Assembly (NCBI GenBank): GCA_946627325.1
Contig: CAMOVK010000001.1
Coordinates: 1 to 64,000 of the forward strand
Source: an uncultured Prevotella sp.
Lineage (GTDB): Bacteria > Bacteroidota > Bacteroidia > Bacteroidales > Bacteroidaceae
DNA: 64,000 nucleotides
Reading direction: 5' to 3'
The position numbers were made by a program, and so were the translations under genes. Below, in pieces: positions 15,843 through 24,315 of the stretch. Numbering within the stretch: position 1 is the first letter of the stretch; every line of letters starts with the position of its first letter. The notes beneath the pieces are model-generated. The model ran no database searches and had not been told where the DNA came from. It saw nothing but the letters and a program-made list of their open reading frames with translations.

Positions 15843-16848
15843 ATTTTACTTCCCAAATATCGTTAGTCTCGAGCAGTTCGGTGAAGTTGTGATAGTTTTT
15901 CTTCTTCTTCACATCTTCTATTTGAGCCCAAATAGCATTGTTATATGTTGGTGCTGGCACATCTCGTATTACTCCGAGAGCGTATGGGAATCCATCGGCA
16001 GGTTCCATGAGTGCCAGTTTCATCTGCAAAGAGTCGTCTTCGCAGTGGGCATCGTGTACGAGCACGTCATCTATAGTCCATCCGCCTTCGCCAACTTTCA
16101 CGACTTTCAGGTTGAATCCGTCGCGAACAATACCCATCTCGTTGTTTTCTCCGAAGAGCAACTTCTCTCCGTGCTTCACGTAGATAGCATTTTTCTTGCG
16201 GTTTTCTTTACTATACACTGGGTCATATACTCCATTATTGAATATGACGCAGTGCTGCATTATCTCGCAAACGGTAGCTCCTTCGTGGTTTTGTGCAGCC
16301 TTAAGCACCTCCACTGTTTCTGGTCCGTCGGTTGCTACGGCACGTGCGAAGAAACGTCCTCGTGCTCCGAAACACAGTTCGGCTGGGCGGAAAGGGTCTT
16401 CCACCGTTCCGTACGGACTCGACTTCGACACGAAACCGCGTGGTGAAGTTGGTGAATACTGACCTTTAGTCAGACCATATATACGATTGTTGAGCAGTAT
16501 GATGTTTATACCAATGTTGCGTCGCATGGCATGAATAAAATGGTTTCCACCGATTGCAAGTCCATCGCCATCGCCCGAAATCTGCCATACAGAGAGGTCT
16601 GTATTTGTCACACGAACGCCTGTGGCTATAGCCGCCGCACGTCCGTGTATAGTTTGCATAGCGTAAGCGTTGACATAATAAGGCAGTCGGCTTGAGCAAC
16701 CGATACCCGAAATGACTGCAACCTTATGTGGAGGATAGCCCAGTTCAGCCATCGCCTTATGAAGCGAGGCAAGGAAGAAGTGGTCGCCACAGCCTGGACA
16801 CCAGCGAGGTTGTCCCTTCTTAAAGTCTTGAACAGTACATGTTGACAT
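15841..16848 (-). CDS. korB: 2-oxoacid:ferredoxin oxidoreductase, beta subunit
   Basis: This is the TPP-binding subunit that, with KorA, oxidatively decarboxylates a 2-oxoacid (2-oxoglutarate by family precedent) to the acyl-CoA and passes electrons to ferredoxin. The start RWCPGCGDHFFLASLHKAM holds the CPGCGDH signature. The TPP motif GDGDGLAIGGNHFIHAMRRN is followed by ILLNNRIYGLTKGQYSPTS, typical of beta subunits. Length is 335 aa. It follows korA by 26 bp and is surely co-transcribed with it. No separate ferredoxin-like delta subunit is encoded beside it, as is usual for the two-subunit type. Confidence 0.93.
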   Translation of the reverse strand: MSTCTVQDFKKGQPRWCPGCGDHFFLASLHKAMAELGYPPHKVAVISGIGCSSRLPYYVNAYAMQTIHGRAAAIATGVRVTNTDLSVWQISGDGDGLAIGGNHFIHAMRRNIGINIILLNNRIYGLTKGQYSPTSPRGFVSKSSPYGTVEDPFRPAELCFGARGRFFARAVATDGPETVEVLKAAQNHEGATVCEIMQHCVIFNNGVYDPVYSKENRKKNAIYVKHGEKLLFGENNEMGIVRDGFNLKVVKVGEGGWTIDDVLVHDAHCEDDSLQMKLALMEPADGFPYALGVIRDVPAPTYNNAIWAQIEDVKKKKNYHNFTELLETNDIWEVK

Positions 16849-16874
16849 GTCTATTAATATTATAATGTTTAGTA

Positions 16875-18725
16875 TTAAAGTTTTAATATGTTCTCAAAGG
16901 CATCTACCAATTCGCTTACGACGAATGGCTGTCCCTTAACTTCGTTAAACTGATAGGGTACGAAGTTGTCTATTTTTGTTCGCAGGTAAGATGCCAGTTG
17001 TCCGAGGTTTTGCTCTGCCACTACTACTTTCTTGTATCGCGTGAGCACTTCTGCCGTGTTTGCTGGCAGCGGATTGATATACGAGAAATGAGCGTGAGCC
17101 ACCTTATGTCCTCGTTGCTGTAGTTCTTCCATAGCCGAACATAGGTGTCCGAATGTACCACCAAATCCTACGATGAGCAATTCGGCATCGTCTTTATCGC
17201 CTAAGACTTCGAGGTTGGGCACTGGTATTCGTGCTACTTTCTCGGCGCGCAGGCGACACATCTCGTCGTGGTTTTGTGGGTCGGTTGATATTGCTCCTGT
17301 TCGTCCGTCTTTCTCCAGTCCACCGAGAACGTGTGTGAAGCCTTCTCTACCAGGGACTGCCCAATAGCGAGCCATTGTTTCTGGGTCGCGTTTATATGGT
17401 GTATAGTTATCGCGCATATCGTCGGTAGCATAGTGAGGGCGAATTTCTGGCAGTTTATCTATCTCTGGCAGTCGCCATGCTGCCGAGCCGTTTGCTATGA
17501 AAGCGTCGGTCAGCAAGATAACCGGAGTCATGTGTTCGAGTGCAATCTTTGATGCTGCATATACTGAATCGAAACAGTTTGTCGGACTTGTCGCTGCTAT
17601 TACAGGCATAGGACTTTCTCCATTTCTTCCATAAAGAGCTTGTAGCAGGTCGGTCTGTTCGCTCTTCGTAGGTAGTCCAGTAGATGGTCCGCCTCGCTGA
17701 ACGTCGATTACGACCAATGGCAACTCATCCATTACAGCAAGGTTTATTGCCTCGCTCTTAAGGCACAAGCCTGGTCCCGATGTGCTTGTTGCAGCCAAAG
17801 CTCCTGCAAACGATGCTCCGATGGCACTTGCACAACCGGCAATTTCGTCTTCACACTGTACGGTTATTATACCCAGCGACTTGTGTTTCGACAATTCGTG
17901 TAGTATATCCGTTGCAGGAGTGATAGGATACGAACCGAGATAGAGTGTCAGTCCTGCTTTCTCGGCAGCAGCAATAAGTCCATAGGCTGTCGCTTTATTG
18001 CCTGTTATATCCATGTAGCGACCTTTGTTTTTCTGCTTCGATTCTATTCGATATGTTGCAGGCACACTGGCGTGAACGTTGTGTCCGTGGTCGTAGCCAG
18101 CACGCACTACCTTTATGTTGTTTACCGCCAATTCGGGTTTCTTGGCAAATTTTTCGTTGAGGAACTCTTCTACGAGTTTTATATCTCTATTAAACAACCA
18201 GCACACTAATCCCAGCGCAAACATGTTTCGGCATTTCAGTATCGACTTATTGTCCATGCCGCTGTCTGCCAGACAGTCTTTAACCATCTTCGTTATCGGG
18301 CATGCCACCACGCGGTCGTTGTCGATACCCATTTCTGCGAGATAGTCATCAGTCTGGAACTCGGCTTTCTTCAGGTCGTTTGGACCAAAAGAGTCGGTGT
18401 CGATAATGATTGTAGCGTTGCGTTTGGCATGCTGATACTGAGTCTTCAGTGCGGCAGCATTCATTGCTACAAGCACATCGCACTTATCTCCAGGTGTCAT
18501 AACCTTGTTTTCGCCTATATGAACCTGAAATCCGCTTACACCTGTCAGCGAACCTTGCGGAGCACGAATGTCTGCCGGATAGTCGGGAAACGTAGATATA
18601 TCGTTGCCCACTATCGCCGAGACCGTTGAGAAAATGTTACCTGCCAGCTGCATTCCGTCGCCCGAATCGCCCGAGAAACGAATGACAACCTGGTCAAGAG
18701 TTTTCACTTCTAATTCTTCTGCCAT
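16875..18725 (-). CDS. korA: 2-oxoacid:ferredoxin oxidoreductase, fused gamma-alpha subunit
   Basis: The 616-aa protein joins a gamma domain (about residues 1-190, with RFSGDSGDGMQLAGNIFS) to an alpha domain (from about 235, with YPITPATDILHELSK and QCEDEIAGCASAIGASFAGA). The C-terminal part has VAEQNLGQLASYLR. Together with KorB it supplies reduced ferredoxin and succinyl-CoA or a related acyl-CoA in the anaerobic central metabolism typical of Bacteroidales. Substrate choice (2-oxoglutarate or another 2-oxoacid) is inferred from the fused architecture. No consensus promoter was seen upstream; the BspA remnant lies there on the same strand. Confidence 0.93.
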   Translation of the reverse strand: MAEELEVKTLDQVVIRFSGDSGDGMQLAGNIFSTVSAIVGNDISTFPDYPADIRAPQGSLTGVSGFQVHIGENKVMTPGDKCDVLVAMNAAALKTQYQHAKRNATIIIDTDSFGPNDLKKAEFQTDDYLAEMGIDNDRVVACPITKMVKDCLADSGMDNKSILKCRNMFALGLVCWLFNRDIKLVEEFLNEKFAKKPELAVNNIKVVRAGYDHGHNVHASVPATYRIESKQKNKGRYMDITGNKATAYGLIAAAEKAGLTLYLGSYPITPATDILHELSKHKSLGIITVQCEDEIAGCASAIGASFAGALAATSTSGPGLCLKSEAINLAVMDELPLVVIDVQRGGPSTGLPTKSEQTDLLQALYGRNGESPMPVIAATSPTNCFDSVYAASKIALEHMTPVILLTDAFIANGSAAWRLPEIDKLPEIRPHYATDDMRDNYTPYKRDPETMARYWAVPGREGFTHVLGGLEKDGRTGAISTDPQNHDEMCRLRAEKVARIPVPNLEVLGDKDDAELLIVGFGGTFGHLCSAMEELQQRGHKVAHAHFSYINPLPANTAEVLTRYKKVVVAEQNLGQLASYLRTKIDNFVPYQFNEVKGQPFVVSELVDAFENILKL

Positions 18726-18805
18726 GATTGTTTTTTGTTGTTTATTTGTAAAATGTGTTATGTATATTTATATTGTTTACTACTTAATTTATGCACTTAG
18801 AAAAA

Positions 18806-19263
18806 TTATTTTGATATAAATTTCTTTCCTTTTGATATAACTAATCCTTTGTAATTATTATCTACTCTCTTTCCACTTAAATCATATCTATAAGTATCAC
18901 ATTTATCTTCATCTGTATTATACCGAAGAGGGTTAGTAATACTCAAAACATCAAATTCCTCCGTTTTGCTAAAATATTGCGACCAACCTGTGTCTTCGTA
19001 TTGTTGTCTTGTTCCTACAGGTATGAATAAAATAGCATTCTTACTAATGAAACTAAAATTTCTATCGTTGGCAATTGGTGGAGTCATACAAAGTGAAATA
19101 ACTTGATTTAGCTCATAACATCCCCAAAAAGCCTGTCTTCCTATACTCTCCAAATTTTTTCCTATTTTTGTTGAGATTAATTTACTACAATTATAGATTC
19201 AACACCAATTGCGCTATAAATGCATAAAAATAACAAGTAAAAAAGTAGTTTCTTCATTGTCAT
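18806..19263 (-). pseudogene. frameshifted remnant of a BspA-like/T9SS-tailed secreted protein
   Basis: Two frames together make one short protein. An ATG at 19263 or 19257 opens a signal peptide (MKKLLFYLLFLCIYSAIG) that runs to VVN and stops. In another frame, directly after that point, the text resumes as LISTKIGKNLESIGRQAFWG, the hallmark of BspA-type leucine-rich repeats, and continues to a C-terminal tail YRYDLSGKRV...GLVISKGKKFISK. One missing base near 19175-19185 would explain the break. The repeat region is far shorter than in normal BspA proteins, so an internal deletion is also likely. The track ORF (from a TTG at 19153) covers only the second part. Confidence 0.72.
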
Positions 19264-19299
19264 TATCACCTTTTATTACGTTAAACAACTTGTATTATT

Positions 19300-19767
19300 T
19301 TATATTTTCCTTCCAAAGTCGGCTGGGATTTCGCCCCATGCGCGAGTGTCCCATTTTTCAACGGGTATTGTAACAGCATTCAGACGGAGCCACTGCTCTG
19401 CTCTTCTGATGACACCAAACAATCTTTCTGTCTGCTCATCGTGGGGCAAGGTGGTCTTGCAGTGTTTCTTTTTCAGCCATGCTATGGCATTGTTTGAGTC
19501 GGTATAGATTACCTTATCGGTTATGTTTTGTTGCTTCATGAGTGCCAATGCATGAACTACTGCAAGAAATTCGCCAATGTTATTCGTACCGAATATTGGT
19601 CCGTAGCGAAACACTTCTGCTCCTGTAGCAAGGTCGATAGCACGATATTCCATCGGTCCTGGATTGCCCGAGCATGCTGCATCAACAGCCCAAGCGTTTG
19701 CTTTCACATCGCTATGGAGCGGCAGAACGGTATCAGTGCGGTAGTCGGGTGGATTTTGCAGGTTCAT
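19300..19767 (-). CDS. ribonuclease H family protein
   Basis: An RNase HI-fold protein. I use the ATG at 19767 (MNLQNPPDYRTD); the track start at 19800 is a TTG giving extra residues. The four acidic active-site positions can be placed: the aspartate in AVDAACSGNPG, the glutamate in NNIGEFLAVVHAL, the aspartate in IYTDSNNAIAWLKK, and the last in the tail GEIPADFGRK. It would cut RNA in RNA-DNA hybrids. The 155-aa length is close to standard RNase HI. It follows argS by 55 bp on the same strand and may share its transcript. Confidence 0.87.
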   Translation of the reverse strand: MNLQNPPDYRTDTVLPLHSDVKANAWAVDAACSGNPGPMEYRAIDLATGAEVFRYGPIFGTNNIGEFLAVVHALALMKQQNITDKVIYTDSNNAIAWLKKKHCKTTLPHDEQTERLFGVIRRAEQWLRLNAVTIPVEKWDTRAWGEIPADFGRKI

Positions 19768-19822
19768 TTTACTTGTGTTTACGTCGTCGGTTGGCAACAA
19801 TCTTATTTTAGAAACAGTTGTC

Positions 19823-21655
19823 TTACATACGTTCCGGCACTTCTATGCCGAGTAGCGACATACCGTTCTTTATCACTTTTGCCACGTTCTTGGCAAGCAT
19901 CAGTCTTACTGTTCTCTCGTCGGTACTGTCAGCATTGAGTATAGAACAGTCGTGATAGAACTGGTTGAACTGCTTAGTCAATTCGTAGCAGTAGTTTGCT
20001 ATGCCACTTGGCGAATAGTCTTTACCAGCCTGTGCCACTACGCTGCCAAACTCATTCAGCTTTTGTATGAGGTCTATCTCACGCTGATTGAGAGGCATAT
20101 TGCCGTCGAGCGTTGTAGGTATAGCTATACCTTGTGCCTCTGCCTTACGCAGGATAGAGCGGATACGTGCATGAGTGTATTGAATGAAGGGACCAGTATT
20201 GCCGTTGAAATCTATAGATTCTTCTGGATTGAAGAGCATATTCTTACGTGCATCGACCTTCAGAATGAAGTATTTCAGGGCTCCCATGCCTACGATGCGT
20301 GCTATCTCTTGTGCCTCTTCCTGGCTAATCCCTTCAATTTTGTTTACTTTGTCCTGGCTCATAGTACGCGCATTGTCAATCATCGATGCTATCAATTCGT
20401 CGGCATCAACAACTGTTCCTTCGCGGCTTTTCATCTTTCCGTTGGGCAATTCCACCATTCCGTAAGAGAAATGTACCAGTTCTTTGCCCCACTTATAACC
20501 TAAACGGTCGAGCAATATCGACAAAACTTGGAAGTGATAGTTCTGTTCATTGCCTACGACATATATCATTTTGTCTATAGGATAGTCGCGGAATCGCATA
20601 TCGGCAGTACCTATATCCTGTGTCATATATACGCTGGTTCCATCGGCTCTGAGCAGCAATTTCTGGTCGAGACCGTCGGCTGCGAGGTCTGCCCATACAC
20701 TACCATCATCCTTGCGGAAGAAAATGCCTTTCTCTAATCCTTCTTCAACCTTCTTCTTTCCTTCAAGATAGGTCTGCGACTCATAGTAGATTTTGTCGAA
20801 ACCCACGCCCAATGCTTTATATGTCTCATCGAAACCGGCATATACCCACTCGTTCATTCGTTCCCAAAGGCCACGCACTTCGGGGTCGTTCTGTTCCCAA
20901 CGCACGAGCATCTCGCGTGCCTCCTGCATGAGAGGAGCCTCATCCTTTGCGCGTTTTTCTGCCGTTTCATCGTCAAGACCTTCTTCTTTGAACTGCTTTT
21001 GCAGCTGCTTTATTTCCTCACGATAGTGCTTGTCGAATGCTACATAATAATCACCGATGAGGTGATCACCTTTCTTGCCGCTCGATTCCGGTGTTTCGCC
21101 ATTGCCCCATTTCTGCCATGCAAGCATTGACTTGCATATATGTATGCCGCGATCGTTCACGATATTCGTCTTCACTACTCTATTGCCGTTAGCCTCCATT
21201 ATCTTTGCCAGCGACCAACCGAGTAGGTTGTTGCGAACGTGTCCGAGATGAAGCGGTTTATTGGTGTTGGGCGATGAATACTCAATCATCACGAGCGGAC
21301 TGTTGTCGGTGGATTGTTTCATGCCGAAACGTTCATCGCTCTCTATGTCGTTGAGCATGTTTATCCATGTCGAATTATTGACAACGAGATTTAGAAAGCC
21401 CTTCACTACATTGAAATCGGCTACTGCCTCGCAGTTTGCTTTCAAGTATTCACCAATTTCCTGTGCGGTGTCTTCAGGTTTCTTTCGCGATATTTTCAGC
21501 AAAGGGAATACCACCAATGTAAGGCTTCCTTCGAAGTCGCTGCGAGTTTTTTGCAGGCTAATCATTTGCTCGCCGACAGTTTCTCCGTATAAATTTTTCA
21601 CCGCTGCTTGTGCTGCAGCGACTATTTGTTGAGAGATATTGATTTTTGTATTCAT
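19823..21655 (-). CDS. argS: arginyl-tRNA synthetase
   Basis: A class I synthetase charging tRNA-Arg. Seen are the N-terminal additional domain (about residues 1-115), the HIGH motif variant in NKPLHLGHVRNNLLGWSLAKIM, and the downstream FSYGMVELPNGKMKSREGT that occupies the KMSKS region. The DALR anticodon-binding domain lies at the end, with the C-terminal LLGIEVPERM expected for ArgS. Length is 610 aa. A tRNA-Arg(CCU) gene lies elsewhere in the window. The start at 21655 is an ATG with no obvious promoter; 62 bp separate it from the upstream unknown secreted protein gene. Confidence 0.96.
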   Translation of the reverse strand: MNTKINISQQIVAAAQAAVKNLYGETVGEQMISLQKTRSDFEGSLTLVVFPLLKISRKKPEDTAQEIGEYLKANCEAVADFNVVKGFLNLVVNNSTWINMLNDIESDERFGMKQSTDNSPLVMIEYSSPNTNKPLHLGHVRNNLLGWSLAKIMEANGNRVVKTNIVNDRGIHICKSMLAWQKWGNGETPESSGKKGDHLIGDYYVAFDKHYREEIKQLQKQFKEEGLDDETAEKRAKDEAPLMQEAREMLVRWEQNDPEVRGLWERMNEWVYAGFDETYKALGVGFDKIYYESQTYLEGKKKVEEGLEKGIFFRKDDGSVWADLAADGLDQKLLLRADGTSVYMTQDIGTADMRFRDYPIDKMIYVVGNEQNYHFQVLSILLDRLGYKWGKELVHFSYGMVELPNGKMKSREGTVVDADELIASMIDNARTMSQDKVNKIEGISQEEAQEIARIVGMGALKYFILKVDARKNMLFNPEESIDFNGNTGPFIQYTHARIRSILRKAEAQGIAIPTTLDGNMPLNQREIDLIQKLNEFGSVVAQAGKDYSPSGIANYCYELTKQFNQFYHDCSILNADSTDERTVRLMLAKNVAKVIKNGMSLLGIEVPERM

Positions 21656-21717
21656 CGCTTAAAATGTATGTCTTTTCGGGGTTAAGTGGGTTTTGAACTT
21701 TAAGTTGTCAGCAAGGA

Positions 21718-22881
21718 TTACTCGCCTACCTTCTTTGTGTGGAAAGGGATAAGCTGTACCTCTGTTGTTGGACCATCGTTGTAACCACAAACGATGAGGT
21801 AATAGTCTGCGTCAGGACGCACAGTGGTTTTCTTAAACTCATCGTTGCCCTGATGACGAATAGATAAGTTGTCGTGAACATCGCTAATCCACTGCTGCAG
21901 GAATGTACCATTCTGAGTGTAGTAATCGACATATTCTTTACGTTCTGAACCTACCAGATACACGTCGTTGTTGGTTGTTGTCACCTTAACGTCAACTCCA
22001 TTGTAATAGACTTCTCCCAATTCTACTGTTATTACGTTATCTGAAGGAGTAGGTGTCGTTGTTCTCACTGGCACCACCATAGTCTTTGTCAGTGGCGCAG
22101 CATCGTTTTCGTTTATACCATAGATGGTCACTACATAGTCGGTATCCCATATTAACCAATTTGATTCTGGCACGTCGATAGTGCCTTTTACGATTTCTTG
22201 ACGCATGCACTCGTCCCAACTCTGACCTGTTTGTCCCGACATAAAGTTCCACCACGAAAGGTCATACTGGTACATATCTCCGTTTTCGTCTTTCGTATTG
22301 TCGTAGTGTTCCTTTGTATGTAGCATCCAACTGTAGTACATATCTGGATCTTTCGGCACGATTTTCACTCCCACGTTGCACGGAGTGATGTTGGAGAAAG
22401 TCACGGTGAACATTTCTTCCTCGCCTGTACCAATCTTTTCTGAAATCATCGAGGTTTCTCCTTCTATGCCATACTTGTCATATGCGAGAGTGTATATATT
22501 ATATATAGTGCCCGCACGCATACCTGTCAGCGTCAGATTGCCATCGGTAGTGTATGTTGAATGGTTGATTGTCTTTATTCTTTCAGCTAAAGAGCCTTGT
22601 CCGTCCCAATTAGCAGCAGGTTCATAGGCAAGTAGATACGACTCACAATCGGCTGTGCGCTGCACATTGACAACTGCGCTCGTTTCTCCGGTTGAAACAA
22701 TTGTCGGAGTAGCTTTCAATTCGTCTATTTGGTCAAAAGTCAGACTATCTACTGCATTGATTGCATATCCAACGATAGACTTGTCGGCTTTGTGAACAAT
22801 GATACGGTTTCTCGATGTGTTCTGAGCATTAACAGAAAGAATGCTGCACATCACTAAAAGGGTAAAAAATAGCTTCTTCAT
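21718..22881 (-). CDS. secreted protein of unknown function with Fn3-like domains
   Basis: I start at the ATG at 22881 (MKKLFFTLLVMCSILSVNAQ), which gives a clean signal peptide; the track adds six residues. The first part (NRIIVHKADKSIVGYAINAVDSLTF) resembles the short N-terminal module of many Bacteroidales secreted proteins. It is followed by an Fn3-like stretch (TPTIVSTGETSAVVNVQRTA ... YLLAYEPA) and further beta-rich text. There is no T9SS tail and no lipobox. It lies 21 bp after the porin gene, so the two probably work in the same envelope compartment. I do not recognise a function. Confidence 0.7.
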   Translation of the reverse strand: MKKLFFTLLVMCSILSVNAQNTSRNRIIVHKADKSIVGYAINAVDSLTFDQIDELKATPTIVSTGETSAVVNVQRTADCESYLLAYEPAANWDGQGSLAERIKTINHSTYTTDGNLTLTGMRAGTIYNIYTLAYDKYGIEGETSMISEKIGTGEEEMFTVTFSNITPCNVGVKIVPKDPDMYYSWMLHTKEHYDNTKDENGDMYQYDLSWWNFMSGQTGQSWDECMRQEIVKGTIDVPESNWLIWDTDYVVTIYGINENDAAPLTKTMVVPVRTTTPTPSDNVITVELGEVYYNGVDVKVTTTNNDVYLVGSERKEYVDYYTQNGTFLQQWISDVHDNLSIRHQGNDEFKKTTVRPDADYYLIVCGYNDGPTTEVQLIPFHTKKVGE

Positions 22882-22902
22882 AAGTTTTGTATTAATCAAT
22901 TA

Positions 22903-24132
22903 TTAAAATATCTTCATGCGATACATCATTCCGAGTTCTATTCGGTTAGTGTTGTAGTCTGCCAATCCGCAGCGCTCTGAGTAGTCAATATGCTTACCGA
23001 GATAGGCAAGGAATATGCGCAGGTTTTGCTTTTTAATCGGATAATACTCCAGCGAGGCTATGTAGGAATACGACTTGCGATACTTGTCGAGCATATCGAA
23101 ATTCTTCACATCTATAGTCTCGTACGCGCCCTTGAGCATAAGATTCCATTTTGGAATGAACTGCCAGTTGAGTTTTGTCACGAGCGAATGATAGCGTACA
23201 TCGCTGAGATACCCGTTTTCGATGCCTGCCAATTCCATTATTCCCTGCGCATCGTCAGAAGCTATACGCAGACGGTCGAGTCCCTCGCTTGAGGTCATGT
23301 AATCGACATACCATTGCAATCGTGGCAAATTGAGTTGCTGCCCTAAAAGTATCATTCGTGCATACTTATGATGGGCTTCGTTCTGAATACCCCACGACCA
23401 GCGTGTCTGCAACTTATTGTCAAAGAAATTGCCATTCCAGTTGGCTATGAATGCTAAAGGATGATTGGCTTCGCGTAAAGTTTGGATGGTCTGAAAATTA
23501 TTGTTTACTGCCACAGCACCTTCGCCTATTTCGTCTTTCAATCGTCCGTTGCTGTCGTCGGTCACTTGAAGGACTATTTCCTGACTTTTCACGGGACGAT
23601 AGAAAAACGACACACCAGCCTTGAATATATTCATTCGGTCAACTAAATCAGAATACTGATAGATAAACATTGGATTTTCGTCATATTCGAATCCACCCCA
23701 TGTTTGGCAAAGTTTTCCAGCCTGAAGTCCGAATTTCTCGTTGAAATCATATCCTACAAAAGCCAAGTCGGTAGCCCTCGCAAAATTGTCTTGCGACTGC
23801 GCAGCATTGCTCTTGTTGAGTTGATGACGAAAACGATAATATAATTTATCTGTGATGTGACCGAGTATTTCGAGTCGCAGTTCTCTATTGGCAAATCCCG
23901 AGCGCCATTCTCGCCCATCCTGCCCTACAGGCGCATCGTTGTCGCGAAGGTATCCCGATGCAGCATAGTTGAAATAAACATTAAAGGCATCGAGACGCTT
24001 TTCTATCTTCAAAACCTTTTCAACGATTGATTCTGTGTCTGTTTCTTCCCCCAGACCATTGTTGTTGCCTTGAGCAAAAAACGACATTGGCAATGTGGCA
24101 ACGAGCAAGGCTAATAGAGTTTTTTTCATCAT
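22903..24132 (-). CDS. outer-membrane porin, phosphate-selective porin O/P-like
   Basis: The start at 24132 (MMKKTLLALLVATLPMSFFA) gives a normal signal peptide; the track start is 17 codons too far upstream. After a short coiled-coil-like helix (VEKVLKIEKRLDAFNVYFNYAA), the chain is a succession of amphipathic beta strands, such as ELRLEILGHITDKLYYRFRHQL and AGKLCQTWGGFEYDEN, ending in a terminal aromatic strand (LGMMYRMKIF). This architecture matches the OprO/OprP-like porins that Bacteroidales carry, normally about 400 aa; here it is 409 aa. The transported solute is not evident. It heads a pair with the unknown secreted protein. Confidence 0.8.
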   Translation of the reverse strand: MMKKTLLALLVATLPMSFFAQGNNNGLGEETDTESIVEKVLKIEKRLDAFNVYFNYAASGYLRDNDAPVGQDGREWRSGFANRELRLEILGHITDKLYYRFRHQLNKSNAAQSQDNFARATDLAFVGYDFNEKFGLQAGKLCQTWGGFEYDENPMFIYQYSDLVDRMNIFKAGVSFFYRPVKSQEIVLQVTDDSNGRLKDEIGEGAVAVNNNFQTIQTLREANHPLAFIANWNGNFFDNKLQTRWSWGIQNEAHHKYARMILLGQQLNLPRLQWYVDYMTSSEGLDRLRIASDDAQGIMELAGIENGYLSDVRYHSLVTKLNWQFIPKWNLMLKGAYETIDVKNFDMLDKYRKSYSYIASLEYYPIKKQNLRIFLAYLGKHIDYSERCGLADYNTNRIELGMMYRMKIF

Positions 24133-24224
24133 GAATTTGTCTTTACTTATTTCTGCATAAAATCTTAACGCTGAAAACCACAAAAAAAATTGTTATTTTT
24201 CACGCCTAATCAGATTTTCGTGTG

Positions 24225-24232
24225 CAAAAGTA
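24225..24232 (-). promoter_or_regulatory. -7 promoter element for the porin gene
   Basis: On the minus strand this reads TACTTTTG, an exact TAnnTTTG match, 93 bp before the porin start. It is back-to-back with the plus-strand promoter at 24274. Confidence 0.55.
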
Positions 24233-24273
24233 TAATAAATTATATAAAAAACTATTCTCTCAATAAAAATGTT

Positions 24274-24281
24274 TACTTTTG
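24274..24281 (+). promoter_or_regulatory. -7 promoter element for the nucleotidyltransferase-aminotransferase gene
   Basis: TACTTTTG matches TAnnTTTG and is followed by GC. The ATG is 35 bp downstream. No TTTG was seen at -33. Confidence 0.55.
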
Positions 24282-24315
24282 CACGAACGATTTTCAATAA
24301 CACCCGCATAAAGTT

